From Candidatus Kurthia intestinigallinarum (GTDB lineage: Bacteria; Bacillota; Bacilli; Bacillales_A; Planococcaceae): DNA of 64,000 nt. Under the pieces are notes generated by a model that did not search any database, was not told the DNA's origin, and was given only the letters and a program-made list of their open reading frames with translations. The stretch spans positions 62,001 through 126,000 of the forward strand of contig NZ_JTFC01000042.1 in NCBI RefSeq assembly GCF_003991225.1, read 5' to 3'. The translations under genes were made by a program, and so were the position numbers. Shown here piece by piece: positions 1-9,131 of this stretch. How positions within the stretch are numbered: position 1 is the first letter of the stretch; each line of letters starts with the position of its first letter.

Positions 1-248
1 ATCGGTGTAGGAACCGTCACGATATACATATTACAAGAAGTTAATAATGTTTCGTCATATGTGAATTGTACAGCAGCTGCTTGAAGTTTTTCATTCCCGA
101 TTTCTTTTGTAGGATCGATGCCTTCTTTGTAAAGAGCGATTTTTTCACGTTGGATATCAAAGCCTATTACATCATAAGCATGTGATAATTCAACAGCCAG
201 TGGCAATCCGACATATCCTAAACCAACTATGGCAATTTTGTGTGGCAT
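1..248 (-). CDS. nucleotide-sugar dehydrogenase, 5' part only
   Basis: About 82 N-terminal residues are visible; the gene continues past base 1. The protein opens with a Rossmann nucleotide-binding motif, GLGYVGLPLA, followed by a VIGFDI strand and the spacing typical of UDP-glucose/UDP-N-acetylhexosamine/GDP-mannose dehydrogenases. The family uses two NAD to oxidise C6 of a nucleotide sugar to a uronic acid. The wording of the N-terminus resembles the TviB/WbpO group more than UDP-glucose dehydrogenase, but the substrate cannot be settled from this fragment. The ATG ends at 248 behind a GGAGGTG site. It is the last visible gene of the exopolysaccharide operon, so it probably supplies an acidic sugar precursor. 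Confidence 0.85.
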   Translation of the reverse strand, partial: MPHKIAIVGLGYVGLPLAVELSHAYDVIGFDIQREKIALYKEGIDPTKEIGNEKLQAAAVQFTYDETLLTSCNMYIVTVPTP

Positions 249-269
249 TCTCTACACCTCCATTAATAA

Positions 270-1229
270 TTAGTCGTCTTTGAGCATTGTTAGCGTTTTT
301 TCAGCTATACCGCCTGCACGCCAATAGGCAAAATACGTATAGTTCTTTTTCTGCATATAATCACGCCATTGTTTAAGTGTTTCTGTGTCGCTGTACCATA
401 CTTCACTACCATCTTCATTTGTAAATGACATGGCGGCACTCGCTGAATCACGTTTTGCTTTAGATGTATCAAGTGCTGCGATCTCTTTATCCGTTAAACT
501 TTTTACACCATCTTGTGTGAAAAGGAAGCCACCAAGTGAAAAGGCGATGGTGATGTTTTTTGCGTCATTTGGAAACCGTTTTGCGAGTGTATCTAAAAAC
601 TCAAAATTTGCTTTTGGACCGGCATCATTATGCGGACCATGAAGATTATAGGCCATAATAATAAATTGGGTATTGGCCGGTAGAGGCGCCTTAAATGTTG
701 GCTCAATGACGACACGTAAGGCTATTTCTTCATCATCTAGTTGCTGCTGTAAGTCTTTTATAAATTGAAGATACTGTGCTTCTTTGTCGGCTGGAATATT
801 TTCATAATCTAGTTCGAGCCCATCGACCTGTGCTTGTTTTGTTAGATGAATGAGCTGTTGCTGATGCCTTTTTGGGTTATCCAAAATGCTATTGATGACT
901 GCAATGGATTTTAATTTTTTTTTGCCTTGAATTTGATCATTCACAACGGTTAAATAACGTTTTGCATGTAAATGCTTTGAATCCATAATTAATTTTTTAG
1001 AAGAAGCCGGTAGGAAACTAGTATGTTCTTTATTGTAATAGATACCGAATAATGACACGCTGCCGAGCGCATCTCCTAGCTTTTGTGCATCTTGAAGTCC
1101 GGCTTCTGGCTGCCAATCAACAAGCCACATACTAGAAGAAGCTGTTGACTTAGTGGCTTTGTTTTGGCTATAAAGATAGAAGCCTAGCAGCATGATGATA
1201 ATTAAAGTGGCTACAAATAATTTCTTCAT
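270..1229 (-). CDS. membrane-anchored or exported GH18-type glycoside hydrolase
   Basis: 319 residues with an N-terminal hydrophobic segment (about residues 4-20) that is a signal anchor or signal peptide. The family 18 signature DGLELDYE lies at about residues 136-143; its final Glu is the usual catalytic acid and the Asp two residues before it is also present. A second GH18 strand, FIIMAYNLHG, follows. GH18 enzymes cleave chitin-like or peptidoglycan-like beta-1,4-linked N-acetylglucosamine chains by substrate-assisted catalysis. Its place in a run with NodB proteins and a processive glycosyltransferase suggests it trims an extracellular amino-sugar polymer. That role is an inference. The gap to the next upstream gene is 18 bp, and a GGAGGTG site precedes the start. 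Confidence 0.75.
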   Translation of the reverse strand: MKKLFVATLIIIMLLGFYLYSQNKATKSTASSSMWLVDWQPEAGLQDAQKLGDALGSVSLFGIYYNKEHTSFLPASSKKLIMDSKHLHAKRYLTVVNDQIQGKKKLKSIAVINSILDNPKRHQQQLIHLTKQAQVDGLELDYENIPADKEAQYLQFIKDLQQQLDDEEIALRVVIEPTFKAPLPANTQFIIMAYNLHGPHNDAGPKANFEFLDTLAKRFPNDAKNITIAFSLGGFLFTQDGVKSLTDKEIAALDTSKAKRDSASAAMSFTNEDGSEVWYSDTETLKQWRDYMQKKNYTYFAYWRAGGIAEKTLTMLKDD

Positions 1230-1247
1230 CCTGTTGCTACACCTCCA

Positions 1248-2978
1248 TTAAAATGTTTGAATAAAGAAATCGACAACATTATCATATTGTTTTTTCGTAC
1301 TATCACGAACACGTTCAGCGACAGAAGCGCGTGTTGAGTATAAAATTTCACGGTTTTTGGAAACGATTACATCTTCAAAAAAGGCATCGTAGCGTGTATC
1401 TGTATATTGTTCTTTCTCGCTATCACTTGTTAAGTGCTCTCCAGATAATGTGAGCGCAAAATCAGCTAATTCTTTTGGTAACTTAGCTTCGTAATGTTTG
1501 CCATCGACCGTAATTAAAAGCTTGTTTTTCACTGCCTGAACGCGTACATAGCGATCATTCATTATATTATTTGGATACGTCTCGGAATTGACACGAGAAC
1601 CTTGCTGCGTTTCAAGATACGTATAATTGGTTGCTTTACCAAAGGCGTAATTTTCATTTTTCCAATCAATTTCTGGTAAGTTGATTTTTTGAAGCTGGCT
1701 TTTTTTGTAGCCATTTTCTGTTGCAATGAGTAGTTTATTTTTTTGTAAGCTAATTTTAGCTTTTACTACACCGTCGGATAATGTCATGCTTTGTGTGCCC
1801 ATAATAGCCCCATTAAAATCTGCTTCGACAATCGACTGTGCGGGCCATTTTTTCGTTAATGTTGCGGAAACTTCTTTACTCGCCTCAGAGGTTAAAATAA
1901 TTTGTTGTTTTGTAAATTCACCATAACCTTGTTCGACAATCCAATCATTTGCAAGCTTTTTGTTCCCAGTGACCATTTTAATGTCCAAATCAGATTCATC
2001 TTTCATTTTTAATAGCATGTGGTTTGTTGACCAGAATGGTGCAATTTGAAGGCGATTTAGATTGTAAATATTTTGTTCGGCGTCGTTATAGCTTTGATGG
2101 TTTGTATTGAAATGTAGGGAGAAGAGATGTTGAATATTACGTTCATTCACCTTCTCAACACTGTCATCCATCATATTGTACATAGCATTTGAGTGCATAA
2201 TGGCATAGGCTTTTGGTAGCGCGCCACCATCTTGCGTATAGAGCTTTTTCATCTTTGTATACTCATTTGTCAAACGTATGTCCATTTCTTCATTTGTTTC
2301 TTTTGGAATCATATACTCATCGCGTAAATAATCCATTAAAAAGTGGTTGTAGTATTCGATTTTTGTTTTATCTGTAACATTCTTTTCAGCAATCTCACCG
2401 AGGTAGTCACCATTTGGAGCATAGGCATTAATGTACGAAAGGTGATTACCATTTGTGCCATGCTCCCAGTAGCCACTGTCAACCATCGCTTGAATATCTT
2501 TTGTTGTTAGAAATTTATTGTCCTTACTTTGCATATTATCGGCATACGTAAACATCGTTGCTTTGAAATTTAACTCTTCGAGGGTAGCTTGTGAGAAAAT
2601 ACTTGAATCGGTACGCCCATCTTCAAACGATAAGAACAGCGCTTTTTCAGGAAGCGGTGTTCCTTTGTTATAAAAATCAATAATTTGTTGCTGTGAAATT
2701 GTAGTGAAGCCTTGTTCCTTTAATATGCTAAGCTGCTTGTTTAATTGTTCGCGTCCAATATGTTTTGTTGAGCCGCTACGATCTACACCAAAGTACGAGA
2801 TAGCAACAAAGCCTTTTGCATCATTTGCAGCTGCTTTTGGTTCTTCATAATGATAAAGAAAGAACACCGATTTGATGACAAAAAAGCCAGCAGCAATAAT
2901 CGCAATGACTTCTAAAATTGTACGGATGACCTTATGACGATTTTTTGCTTTGACATTTAATTCTTTATTTTTCGCCAT
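1248..2978 (-). CDS. membrane-anchored polysaccharide deacetylase-like protein
   Basis: 576 residues: a basic N-terminus, one membrane segment (about 18-40), a NodB-like domain (about 55-330) and a C-terminal beta-rich part of unknown role. The NodB metal motif is altered to SFEDG (about 117-121, normally TFDD), and the second motif appears as HGTNGNH (about 173-179) rather than a compact HxxxH. The family removes N-acetyl groups from poly-N-acetylglucosamine or chitin-type chains; activity here is uncertain because of these changes. The length and position recall B. subtilis YdaL and the PgaB/IcaB proteins. It overlaps the glycosyltransferase gene by 14 bp and has a GGAGG site eight bases before its ATG. 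Confidence 0.7.
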   Translation of the reverse strand: MAKNKELNVKAKNRHKVIRTILEVIAIIAAGFFVIKSVFFLYHYEEPKAAANDAKGFVAISYFGVDRSGSTKHIGREQLNKQLSILKEQGFTTISQQQIIDFYNKGTPLPEKALFLSFEDGRTDSSIFSQATLEELNFKATMFTYADNMQSKDNKFLTTKDIQAMVDSGYWEHGTNGNHLSYINAYAPNGDYLGEIAEKNVTDKTKIEYYNHFLMDYLRDEYMIPKETNEEMDIRLTNEYTKMKKLYTQDGGALPKAYAIMHSNAMYNMMDDSVEKVNERNIQHLFSLHFNTNHQSYNDAEQNIYNLNRLQIAPFWSTNHMLLKMKDESDLDIKMVTGNKKLANDWIVEQGYGEFTKQQIILTSEASKEVSATLTKKWPAQSIVEADFNGAIMGTQSMTLSDGVVKAKISLQKNKLLIATENGYKKSQLQKINLPEIDWKNENYAFGKATNYTYLETQQGSRVNSETYPNNIMNDRYVRVQAVKNKLLITVDGKHYEAKLPKELADFALTLSGEHLTSDSEKEQYTDTRYDAFFEDVIVSKNREILYSTRASVAERVRDSTKKQYDNVVDFFIQTF

Positions 2979-4779
2979 CTAGACGACCTCCTCGCTTTAG
3001 TGCCGCACGACGCATTTTTCGTTCTTCTTTTAAACGACGTTCCTCTAAATCTTGTGGGGTATCGCGCGTTCCCCATGTAGATTTCCAGAAAGTAAACCAA
3101 GCAATTGGCATTTGCCAAAGTAGTACGAACTCATAAAATAATACGAATGTTAAACCATGTAGCCAAAGTGTACTTTTACGGAATAACAGATGGGCAAAGC
3201 TTAGGAGTAGTGCCATAACTGTGAGTCCCACAACGAAAGTAGTAGGGAAAACCTGGTGTGCAATTGGGACATAAATTAAATTGTAGACAACGACAATAGG
3301 TGCCGCAATCGGGACAATCAAGCCGACGATAAAGAACAGGAACATGAGCGGCTCTTTTTTCCACATAAACGTTAGTGCGCGTAGCGATTCACGTAGCCAA
3401 GAACGTTTCCAGCGCATTTGTTGCTTTAAAAATACATTAAATTGAGATGGCACAATTGTTGAACAAATCGCCGCATCTTGATAAGCAGTACGATGTGTTT
3501 TTAAAATATAGTTTGTCATACTGCGATCATCGCCAAAGGTAGCGGGGTGGCCTAAAAATTTTTGCTTTAACCAAGCCTCCTGGTGCTTCTCAATTAAATC
3601 TTTACGATAGCAGGATAGAGGGCCTGAGAGACATGTAACGACATCGAAATATGACTCGGCCGCTTTCATAATGCGGAAAGCGATGTAGTAACGCACGGTT
3701 TGTAGCTTTGTCATCGTATTTGTATATTTATTTTCGACTTCTGTACGACCAGAAACGCCACCCATTTTAGGGTCTTGGAATGGCTGTACGATATTACGAA
3801 TGGCATTTGGTTCTAAAAAGCTATCTGAATCGACGAAAACAATCAGTTCATGCTTTGCTTTTTCAACGCCGGCAACGAGTGCTTCGCGTTTGCCACTATT
3901 TTGCGCTAGACGAATCAATTGTAGACGTTCTGCAATTTGAAAGCGCTCACCGTCTCTTGCTAATTCTTGAATCGTGCGCTGAGCATTACGGAATGTCTCA
4001 TCTGTCGAGCAGTCATCAACAACGATAATTTCTAATTTATCAATCGGATAATCCTGGTCGACACATGTAGTAATTGTGCGGTGAATCCACTGTTCCTCAT
4101 TAAAGGCTGGAATAATAATGGTGACACCCGGTTCATAATGTGGATTGATGGGAACATTTCGGTAAAAGAGCCCAAATACATAACGACTTAATAAAAACGT
4201 TGCAGCAATTAAACTATATAAATAAAGGAATTTATTGAATTTAAAATACAATACACTTTCCGTACGCATTAGGAGCACGATGACAGCACAGAATAGTAAA
4301 AATAAACTTGCAGCAAAAAAGGATAATCCCCAGCGTCTTTTTTTCATGTAACGGTTCAGTGGCTGTTCAAATTCAAAAGCTTGGTAGTAGTCGCCATCTT
4401 CCTCGTAAGCACGAATAGGTGTAGCCCGGATGCTTACACGTGCCTCGTAACCCTCTGGCATAACGCCACCATCTATTTTAAATTTCAGGGTTACTGTTTG
4501 TTCAGTATGAATGGGCTCATCTGAACGTACAAGCATGCCTTTATTAGAAATGTCTAAACAAGTGACGGTTTGGGCCGCTTCTTTTGTAGAGAGTAGTTTT
4601 ACTGGAAAATTGCTAACATAACGTTGACCTTGTTGGCGCTGTACGTATTGCTCATTTGCGTCTAAATCATTTGCTGAAATACCACGTCGGTCGACTTGAT
4701 GGCGTATTTGATGTGGGTCTGGAATATTAGATAATTTACGTCGGTCTTTTTTCACCAATGTTAATACTTCTTGTATCAT
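2965..4779 (-). CDS. processive family 2 glycosyltransferase with N-terminal PilZ-like domain
   Basis: 604 residues. Residues about 50-140 look like a PilZ domain: the conserved DxSxxG element is present as DISNKG (76-81), but the arginines before it are arranged RQQGQR (48-53) rather than a clean RxxxR. Two membrane segments follow (about 152-200), then a GT2 domain with IIIPAFNEE (about 219), VVDDCSTDE (about 253), the metal-binding FVDSDS (about 315) and the processive-synthase motif Q-QMRW (about 455), then about four C-terminal membrane segments. Cellulose, hyaluronan and poly-GlcNAc synthases share this plan. I infer a polymer synthase-exporter controlled by cyclic di-GMP. Its ATG overlaps the upstream stop by four bases (ATGA). 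Confidence 0.85.
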   Translation of the reverse strand: MIQEVLTLVKKDRRKLSNIPDPHQIRHQVDRRGISANDLDANEQYVQRQQGQRYVSNFPVKLLSTKEAAQTVTCLDISNKGMLVRSDEPIHTEQTVTLKFKIDGGVMPEGYEARVSIRATPIRAYEEDGDYYQAFEFEQPLNRYMKKRRWGLSFFAASLFLLFCAVIVLLMRTESVLYFKFNKFLYLYSLIAATFLLSRYVFGLFYRNVPINPHYEPGVTIIIPAFNEEQWIHRTITTCVDQDYPIDKLEIIVVDDCSTDETFRNAQRTIQELARDGERFQIAERLQLIRLAQNSGKREALVAGVEKAKHELIVFVDSDSFLEPNAIRNIVQPFQDPKMGGVSGRTEVENKYTNTMTKLQTVRYYIAFRIMKAAESYFDVVTCLSGPLSCYRKDLIEKHQEAWLKQKFLGHPATFGDDRSMTNYILKTHRTAYQDAAICSTIVPSQFNVFLKQQMRWKRSWLRESLRALTFMWKKEPLMFLFFIVGLIVPIAAPIVVVYNLIYVPIAHQVFPTTFVVGLTVMALLLSFAHLLFRKSTLWLHGLTFVLFYEFVLLWQMPIAWFTFWKSTWGTRDTPQDLEERRLKEERKMRRAALKRGGRLDGEK

Positions 4780-6200
4780 CTATCGTCACCTTCATTCGTG
4801 TAATAGTCATAGTCTTCTAACATATCCGAGACTAAACGGAATTGATAGCCTCGTTCTTCGTAAGTCTCTAAAATTGTTGGTAACACAGTTAAGATATGGG
4901 AGTCGTCTAGAATATGCATGCCAAGAATACTACCTGGCTGCCCTTTATCGAGTACCTTATTTAATACTTTTTTTGATGAACGCGTCATGTCCCAGTCAAA
5001 AGATGCGACATCATATAAAATAATGTAATCCATACCCGTTGCAGTAATCGCCTGTGCACTTTTATTGTCGATTGAGCCATAAGGTGGACGATACATACGA
5101 TTTCCTGGCTTTTGAATTGCATAAGAGATGGCTTTGTCAGTTTTTATAACGGATTCTTGTAAGCGTTTAGGCGTAAGGGTAGTGGAATCGTCATGGGCAT
5201 AAGAGTGATTTGCTACTTCATGTCCTTGGTCCACAATTTGTTTAGCAAGTTGCGGCGAAGTATGAACACCGTTTCCAATTAAGAAAAAGGTCGCTTTTAC
5301 GTGATGCTCTCGTAAAATATTGAGCACCTTTGTAAGGGTTTCCTCACTGCTCCAGTCATCAAATGTAATCGCGAGCTCTTTTTTGCCATTTGTTTTGAAG
5401 CGTTTGACAATGTTGGGCTGAACATCTTTATAATCTTCTGCATAATCTAAATTGTTTGTTTTATAGTTGTCGGTTAAATACGCATGCTTCATCGCTTCTT
5501 TAATGGTGGTCATTTCATAGCCTTGTTTGGCGAACATTTTTTTAAGCATCGGTATGGCATGAATGACCTCATCATTTAAATACGTATTCAGTTCAAGAAT
5601 CGAGCCGCTTTTTGCCCAGCGCTTCGCATATTTTGTGATTTCTTCAGCGCTTTGCATGTCACCGTCTTTTGGATTGATATTATTCGTAACAACTTGCATG
5701 CCGAGTTCAGCAGCTGCTTGTTCGAAATTGCTACTTGAATCTCCAGAACGAGAACGAACTAAATTTGGTTCGATACCTAATTTATCCTTCATTACTTTAT
5801 TAGCAAGGGAAATTTCTAAGTACGCTTCTTCATAAGTTAATTTCTCAGGCATGACAAAGTTTAACGTGTTATTTTCCACATCATGACCATCTGCTAAAAT
5901 TCGTTTCACAAGATCAGGGCGTTCAGCAACTTCAATACCAGGAATAAAGAAAGTTGCTGTTATATTATTCGCTTTTAATTCAGTGAGTAATTGGTCCATT
6001 TTGCCATCATCTGCAAGTCCATTAAATGTAAGTGCGATGAGTTTTTCAGGTATTTTTACTTGTGAAATAGGTTCTACAGATTTTTTTGAAGGTGTTGGAA
6101 TCATTATTTTTTCATGTGCTTTTGTTACGGGTTGTGCCTCTTCTCCCGCACATCCTGCTAGTAACATGCAAGAGAGAAGAGTATAGCTTAATTTTTTCAT
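4776..6200 (-). CDS. lipoprotein with two NodB domains, one degenerate
   Basis: 474 residues. A type II signal peptide ends in the lipobox LAGC (Cys17), so the mature protein should sit on the outer face of the membrane. The first NodB domain (about 53-235) has TFNG where TFDD is expected and lacks the HxxxH pair, so it is probably inactive. The second (about 272-455) is complete: TFDDW (about 279), HSYAH (about 330) and RPPYG (about 372). It therefore should deacetylate an N-acetylated glycan outside the cell. It is the first gene of the exopolysaccharide run and reads into the glycosyltransferase with a 4-bp overlap. The start follows a weak GGACGGTG site. Confidence 0.85.
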   Translation of the reverse strand: MKKLSYTLLSCMLLAGCAGEEAQPVTKAHEKIMIPTPSKKSVEPISQVKIPEKLIALTFNGLADDGKMDQLLTELKANNITATFFIPGIEVAERPDLVKRILADGHDVENNTLNFVMPEKLTYEEAYLEISLANKVMKDKLGIEPNLVRSRSGDSSSNFEQAAAELGMQVVTNNINPKDGDMQSAEEITKYAKRWAKSGSILELNTYLNDEVIHAIPMLKKMFAKQGYEMTTIKEAMKHAYLTDNYKTNNLDYAEDYKDVQPNIVKRFKTNGKKELAITFDDWSSEETLTKVLNILREHHVKATFFLIGNGVHTSPQLAKQIVDQGHEVANHSYAHDDSTTLTPKRLQESVIKTDKAISYAIQKPGNRMYRPPYGSIDNKSAQAITATGMDYIILYDVASFDWDMTRSSKKVLNKVLDKGQPGSILGMHILDDSHILTVLPTILETYEERGYQFRLVSDMLEDYDYYTNEGDDR

Positions 6201-6469
6201 GTGCTCACCGTCCTTGTCTGCTTTTTACTATAAATGCCCCAAAAAAAATAAAATAACCTAGTTCATAAAGTCTATTTTTATATCTATTTAACTATTGTGA
6301 AATTAAATTTAACTTATTTTTAATATTGATATAATCAAAAAGATATACTTAAGGTTAAAAAGAAGTTAAAAACAATGAGGAAAGACATGTTTTTGATATT
6401 CGGGATTTTCTAGCAATTATTTTACAAAAAAGAGGTTTGTTTCGATAAAAAGTGATAGGAGAGAATGTT

Positions 6470-6934
6470 ATGGTCATTCATTCAATTTTTGTGGAACAAG
6501 CGATGCTTGCTGTAATGAAAAAATACATTAATCCCCAGACAAAAAGTCAAACGTTTTCAGCTATTGTCTATAATCTTAGGCAAAAGCAAATGTACAACAC
6601 GTTGTCGTCCTCCGTTTTATAAAAAGGTGCAACAATAGATAAGCGTGTACAGACAATCTATGCAAAATTTACGGCGGACAAAGCATTAACTGCAAGCAAG
6701 ATTGTATATTTACGTTTCCATACACTAGATAAAATGATTGAGGTTGAAAAAATGATGCGAAAGCGACGTATGATGGAAATAATGATGCGGATGGCGCGTA
6801 CAAAATCGGATGTGGATATGACGGTTATGCATTTATTATCAACGATTTCAAAAAGTTCGTTGTCATCAGTCGAAAAGAAAGTTCTGATGAATCATTTGAA
6901 AGATGTACAAAAACAGGATGAAAAAAACAAATAA
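6470..6934 (+). pseudogene. unknown gene interrupted by one in-frame TAA
   Basis: An ATG at 6470 sits six bases behind a good AGGAGAG site and opens a 50-codon frame that ends at TAA 6620-6622. The same frame then stays open to 6934, so one stop codon splits what would be a 154-codon gene. The downstream part is Met-, Lys- and Arg-rich and helical (KMMRKRRMMEIMMRMARTKS). I do not recognise the protein. A second ATG at 6734 starts 66 residues but has no good ribosome site. Likely a recently inactivated gene; a sequencing error is the main alternative. Confidence 0.6.
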
Positions 6935-7018
6935 TCCGCTTGCTGAGCGTAGTTCTAAACGTATCGAAAAGCGTCAATCTTATGCGGATGTTTTACGTGC
7001 TTATCGGTAATAAAAGAT

Positions 7019-7056
7019 GAAAAAGACACCTCCAAATTTTTGGAGGTGTCTTTTTA
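7019..7056. terminator. bidirectional intrinsic terminator
   Basis: Near-perfect hairpin AAAAAGACACCTCCAAA / TTTGGAGGTGTCTTTTT with A and T tracts on both sides. It can stop transcription from the broken gene on the plus strand and from the LysR gene on the minus strand. Confidence 0.9.
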
Positions 7057-7065
7057 ATGCAGAAG

Positions 7066-7938
7066 CTATTTTTGGTCGACATATTGTTGTAAGTAGGAAA
7101 TAAAGCGTTTTGTAGCGGGTGCAATCGTTTTAAAGGAAGGTGCTGCAATGCCGATTGTACGGTATTCCTCAGGCTCTAATTTAATAATATGAATATTTTC
7201 AGGGATACGGAACATCGCTAATTCTGAAAGCACACTAATGCCCATACCATGCGATACCATTGAAAAAATGGCTTGGTCATCTGCTAGTTCAAAGCGGACA
7301 TTGGGGATGATTTGTTGTTGCTTTAAAATCCGTCGTAAATCGTTGTCACTACCCTTTTTTGCACGTATAAATGGCTGTTCTTTAATATCAGCCCATGTGA
7401 CGGCATCAAGTTTTGTAAACGGATGATGCTCTTCCACAAAACAGACCATGCGATCTTTTTTAAGCGGAATAACATCCAATTGATAGGAAGTAGGGAGTGA
7501 TACAAAACCGAAATCGACATAGCCATTCGCAATCCACGACTCAATGGCGTCATAATCTCCCTCGTAGAGTTGAATATCAATATTAGGGTAGAGTTCGGTG
7601 AACTGCTGTAAGATTTCTGGTAGCCACTGCGAAGATACACTTGAAAAAGTCCCGATGCGTACTTCACCAACGATAAGGCCGTTAATGTTGGCGATTTCTT
7701 GTACCATTTCTTTTTGTGTTTTGAGCATGGCTTGCATATAGCTAAGCATACGCTCGCCGTTTGTTGTTAAATGAATACCCGCACGGCCGCGAGTTAATAA
7801 CGAAAAGCCGTATTCCTTTTCTAAACTAGAGACAGCATGGCTAACGGCAGACTGCGTAAGTCCAAGTTTGTCGCCAGCTTTTGCAAAGCTTCCTAACTCA
7901 ATAATTGTGCTAATAATTTCAAATTTTGCTAGAGACAT
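7066..7938 (-). CDS. LysR-family transcriptional regulator
   Basis: 290 residues. An N-terminal winged helix-turn-helix (about 1-60, with the typical GSFAKAGDKLGLTQSAVSHA stretch) is followed by a periplasmic-binding-like effector domain. LysR proteins usually control a divergent gene and respond to a small molecule; here the divergent neighbour is an EamA exporter starting 118 bp away, which is the likely target. An ATG also exists two codons upstream at 7944, but it is only two bases from the AAGGAG site, whereas 7938 is eight bases away, so I chose 7938. The effector cannot be told. Confidence 0.9.
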   Translation of the reverse strand: MSLAKFEIISTIIELGSFAKAGDKLGLTQSAVSHAVSSLEKEYGFSLLTRGRAGIHLTTNGERMLSYMQAMLKTQKEMVQEIANINGLIVGEVRIGTFSSVSSQWLPEILQQFTELYPNIDIQLYEGDYDAIESWIANGYVDFGFVSLPTSYQLDVIPLKKDRMVCFVEEHHPFTKLDAVTWADIKEQPFIRAKKGSDNDLRRILKQQQIIPNVRFELADDQAIFSMVSHGMGISVLSELAMFRIPENIHIIKLEPEEYRTIGIAAPSFKTIAPATKRFISYLQQYVDQK

Positions 7939-8056
7939 GACCATTTCTCCTTACGTGAATTTTTTTCATGTAAATCGTCAAAAACATTCATTTTTCTTAT
8001 ATGTATAAGGCTATTATAATAAGTTTTATATAATTTTGAAAGATAGGTGATACAAA

Positions 8057-8965
8057 ATGCACGAGACAAAAGAACGTACCTCGAAGTTGCAAATGCGTGG
8101 CGATTTGATTATGGTCGTTGTGACATTATTTTGGGGTGCCTCGTATTTATTTATTAAAATGGGCTTAGGGTCAATTGAACCGAGCAATTTATTAGCATTG
8201 CGTTTTGGTATTGCCTTTATATTAGCAGCAGTTGTTTTTTATAAACGGATGCGCAAAACGACATGGCTTATGCTGAAACATGCCTTTTTACTTGGCACTT
8301 TATTGTTTGCTTCATTGATTGTGGTAACCATTGGTGTCAAATCTACTTCGGCATCGAATGCAGGCTTTTTATTTAGTCTTGCGGTCGTATTTGTGCCGTT
8401 ATTATTAGCGTTATTTTATAAAAAACGTCCAGAACGGCATGTGTTATTTGGCGTTGTGCTATCTTTTATCGGTATTTGCTTGATGACGATGACACATGGA
8501 TTCGGTATTCGCATGGGTGATTTATTCATTATTATTGGTGCGCTATTATACGCATTGTACATATTAGTGACTGATCGTGTCGCAACGCAGAGTGATGCGC
8601 TTGCACTTGGCATTTGGCAGCTTGCATTTACAGCGCTTTGGGGACTCGTCATCGCATTTTTATTTGAAACACCTAAACTACCAGAAACATCAACTGCTTG
8701 GGTAGCGGTACTTGCTTTAGGTATTTTGTGCAGTGCGTGTGGTTTTATTGGACAAACGGTCGCGCAGCAATATACAACACCGCTTCGAACGGGACTTATT
8801 TTCTCATTAGAGCCCGTATTTACGATTGTCTTTTCCTTCATTTTCTTACACGAAGTTTTAACGATGCAAGGCTATATAGGAGCGGCCTTTATGCTTATAG
8901 GTGTTATGACTGCTAAATTAGATTTGCGCTTGTTCCGCGCAGTCGAACGTGTAGAGTCTCATTAG
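8057..8965 (+). CDS. EamA/DMT-superfamily transporter
   Basis: 302 residues with ten predicted membrane helices in two EamA repeats. The first begins LIMVVVTLFWGASYLFIKMG and the second begins around residue 155 (GDLFIIIGALLYALYILVTD). The conserved 'PLLLALFYKKRPE' end of the first repeat is present. Members export amino acids, metabolites or drugs; the substrate is unknown. It is divergent from the LysR gene, which probably regulates it. The start has an AGGTGAT site six bases upstream. Confidence 0.9.
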   Translation: MHETKERTSKLQMRGDLIMVVVTLFWGASYLFIKMGLGSIEPSNLLALRFGIAFILAAVVFYKRMRKTTWLMLKHAFLLGTLLFASLIVVTIGVKSTSASNAGFLFSLAVVFVPLLLALFYKKRPERHVLFGVVLSFIGICLMTMTHGFGIRMGDLFIIIGALLYALYILVTDRVATQSDALALGIWQLAFTALWGLVIAFLFETPKLPETSTAWVAVLALGILCSACGFIGQTVAQQYTTPLRTGLIFSLEPVFTIVFSFIFLHEVLTMQGYIGAAFMLIGVMTAKLDLRLFRAVERVESH

Positions 8966-8972
8966 GGTTTTT

Positions 8973-9004
8973 AGGAGTTTGGATAAATATCCGAGCTCCT
9001 TTTT
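8973..9004 (+). terminator. intrinsic terminator after the EamA gene
   Basis: Stem AGGAGTTTGGAT / ATCCGAGCTCCT with two G-U pairs and a short A-rich loop, followed by TTTTT. Confidence 0.8.
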
Positions 9005-9131
9005 GCTGTAAGTCAGGGGTTAGTAAAGATAACATTATATTAGTCCATCTCTCTATTTTCTTCATTTATTTTAAAAGAAAATGGGACGTTTTTGGCAGCT
9101 ACTACGTCTAATAAGTAAAGGGGGCGAGAAA

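Noticed and set aside
385-642. Open frame on the plus strand across the GH18 gene
   Set aside because: It lies wholly inside a well-supported gene on the other strand and has no ribosome site or recognisable protein.
8416-8841. 141-codon minus-strand frame inside the EamA gene
   Set aside because: Antisense shadow of a clear membrane protein; composition is unlike a real protein and there is no ribosome site.
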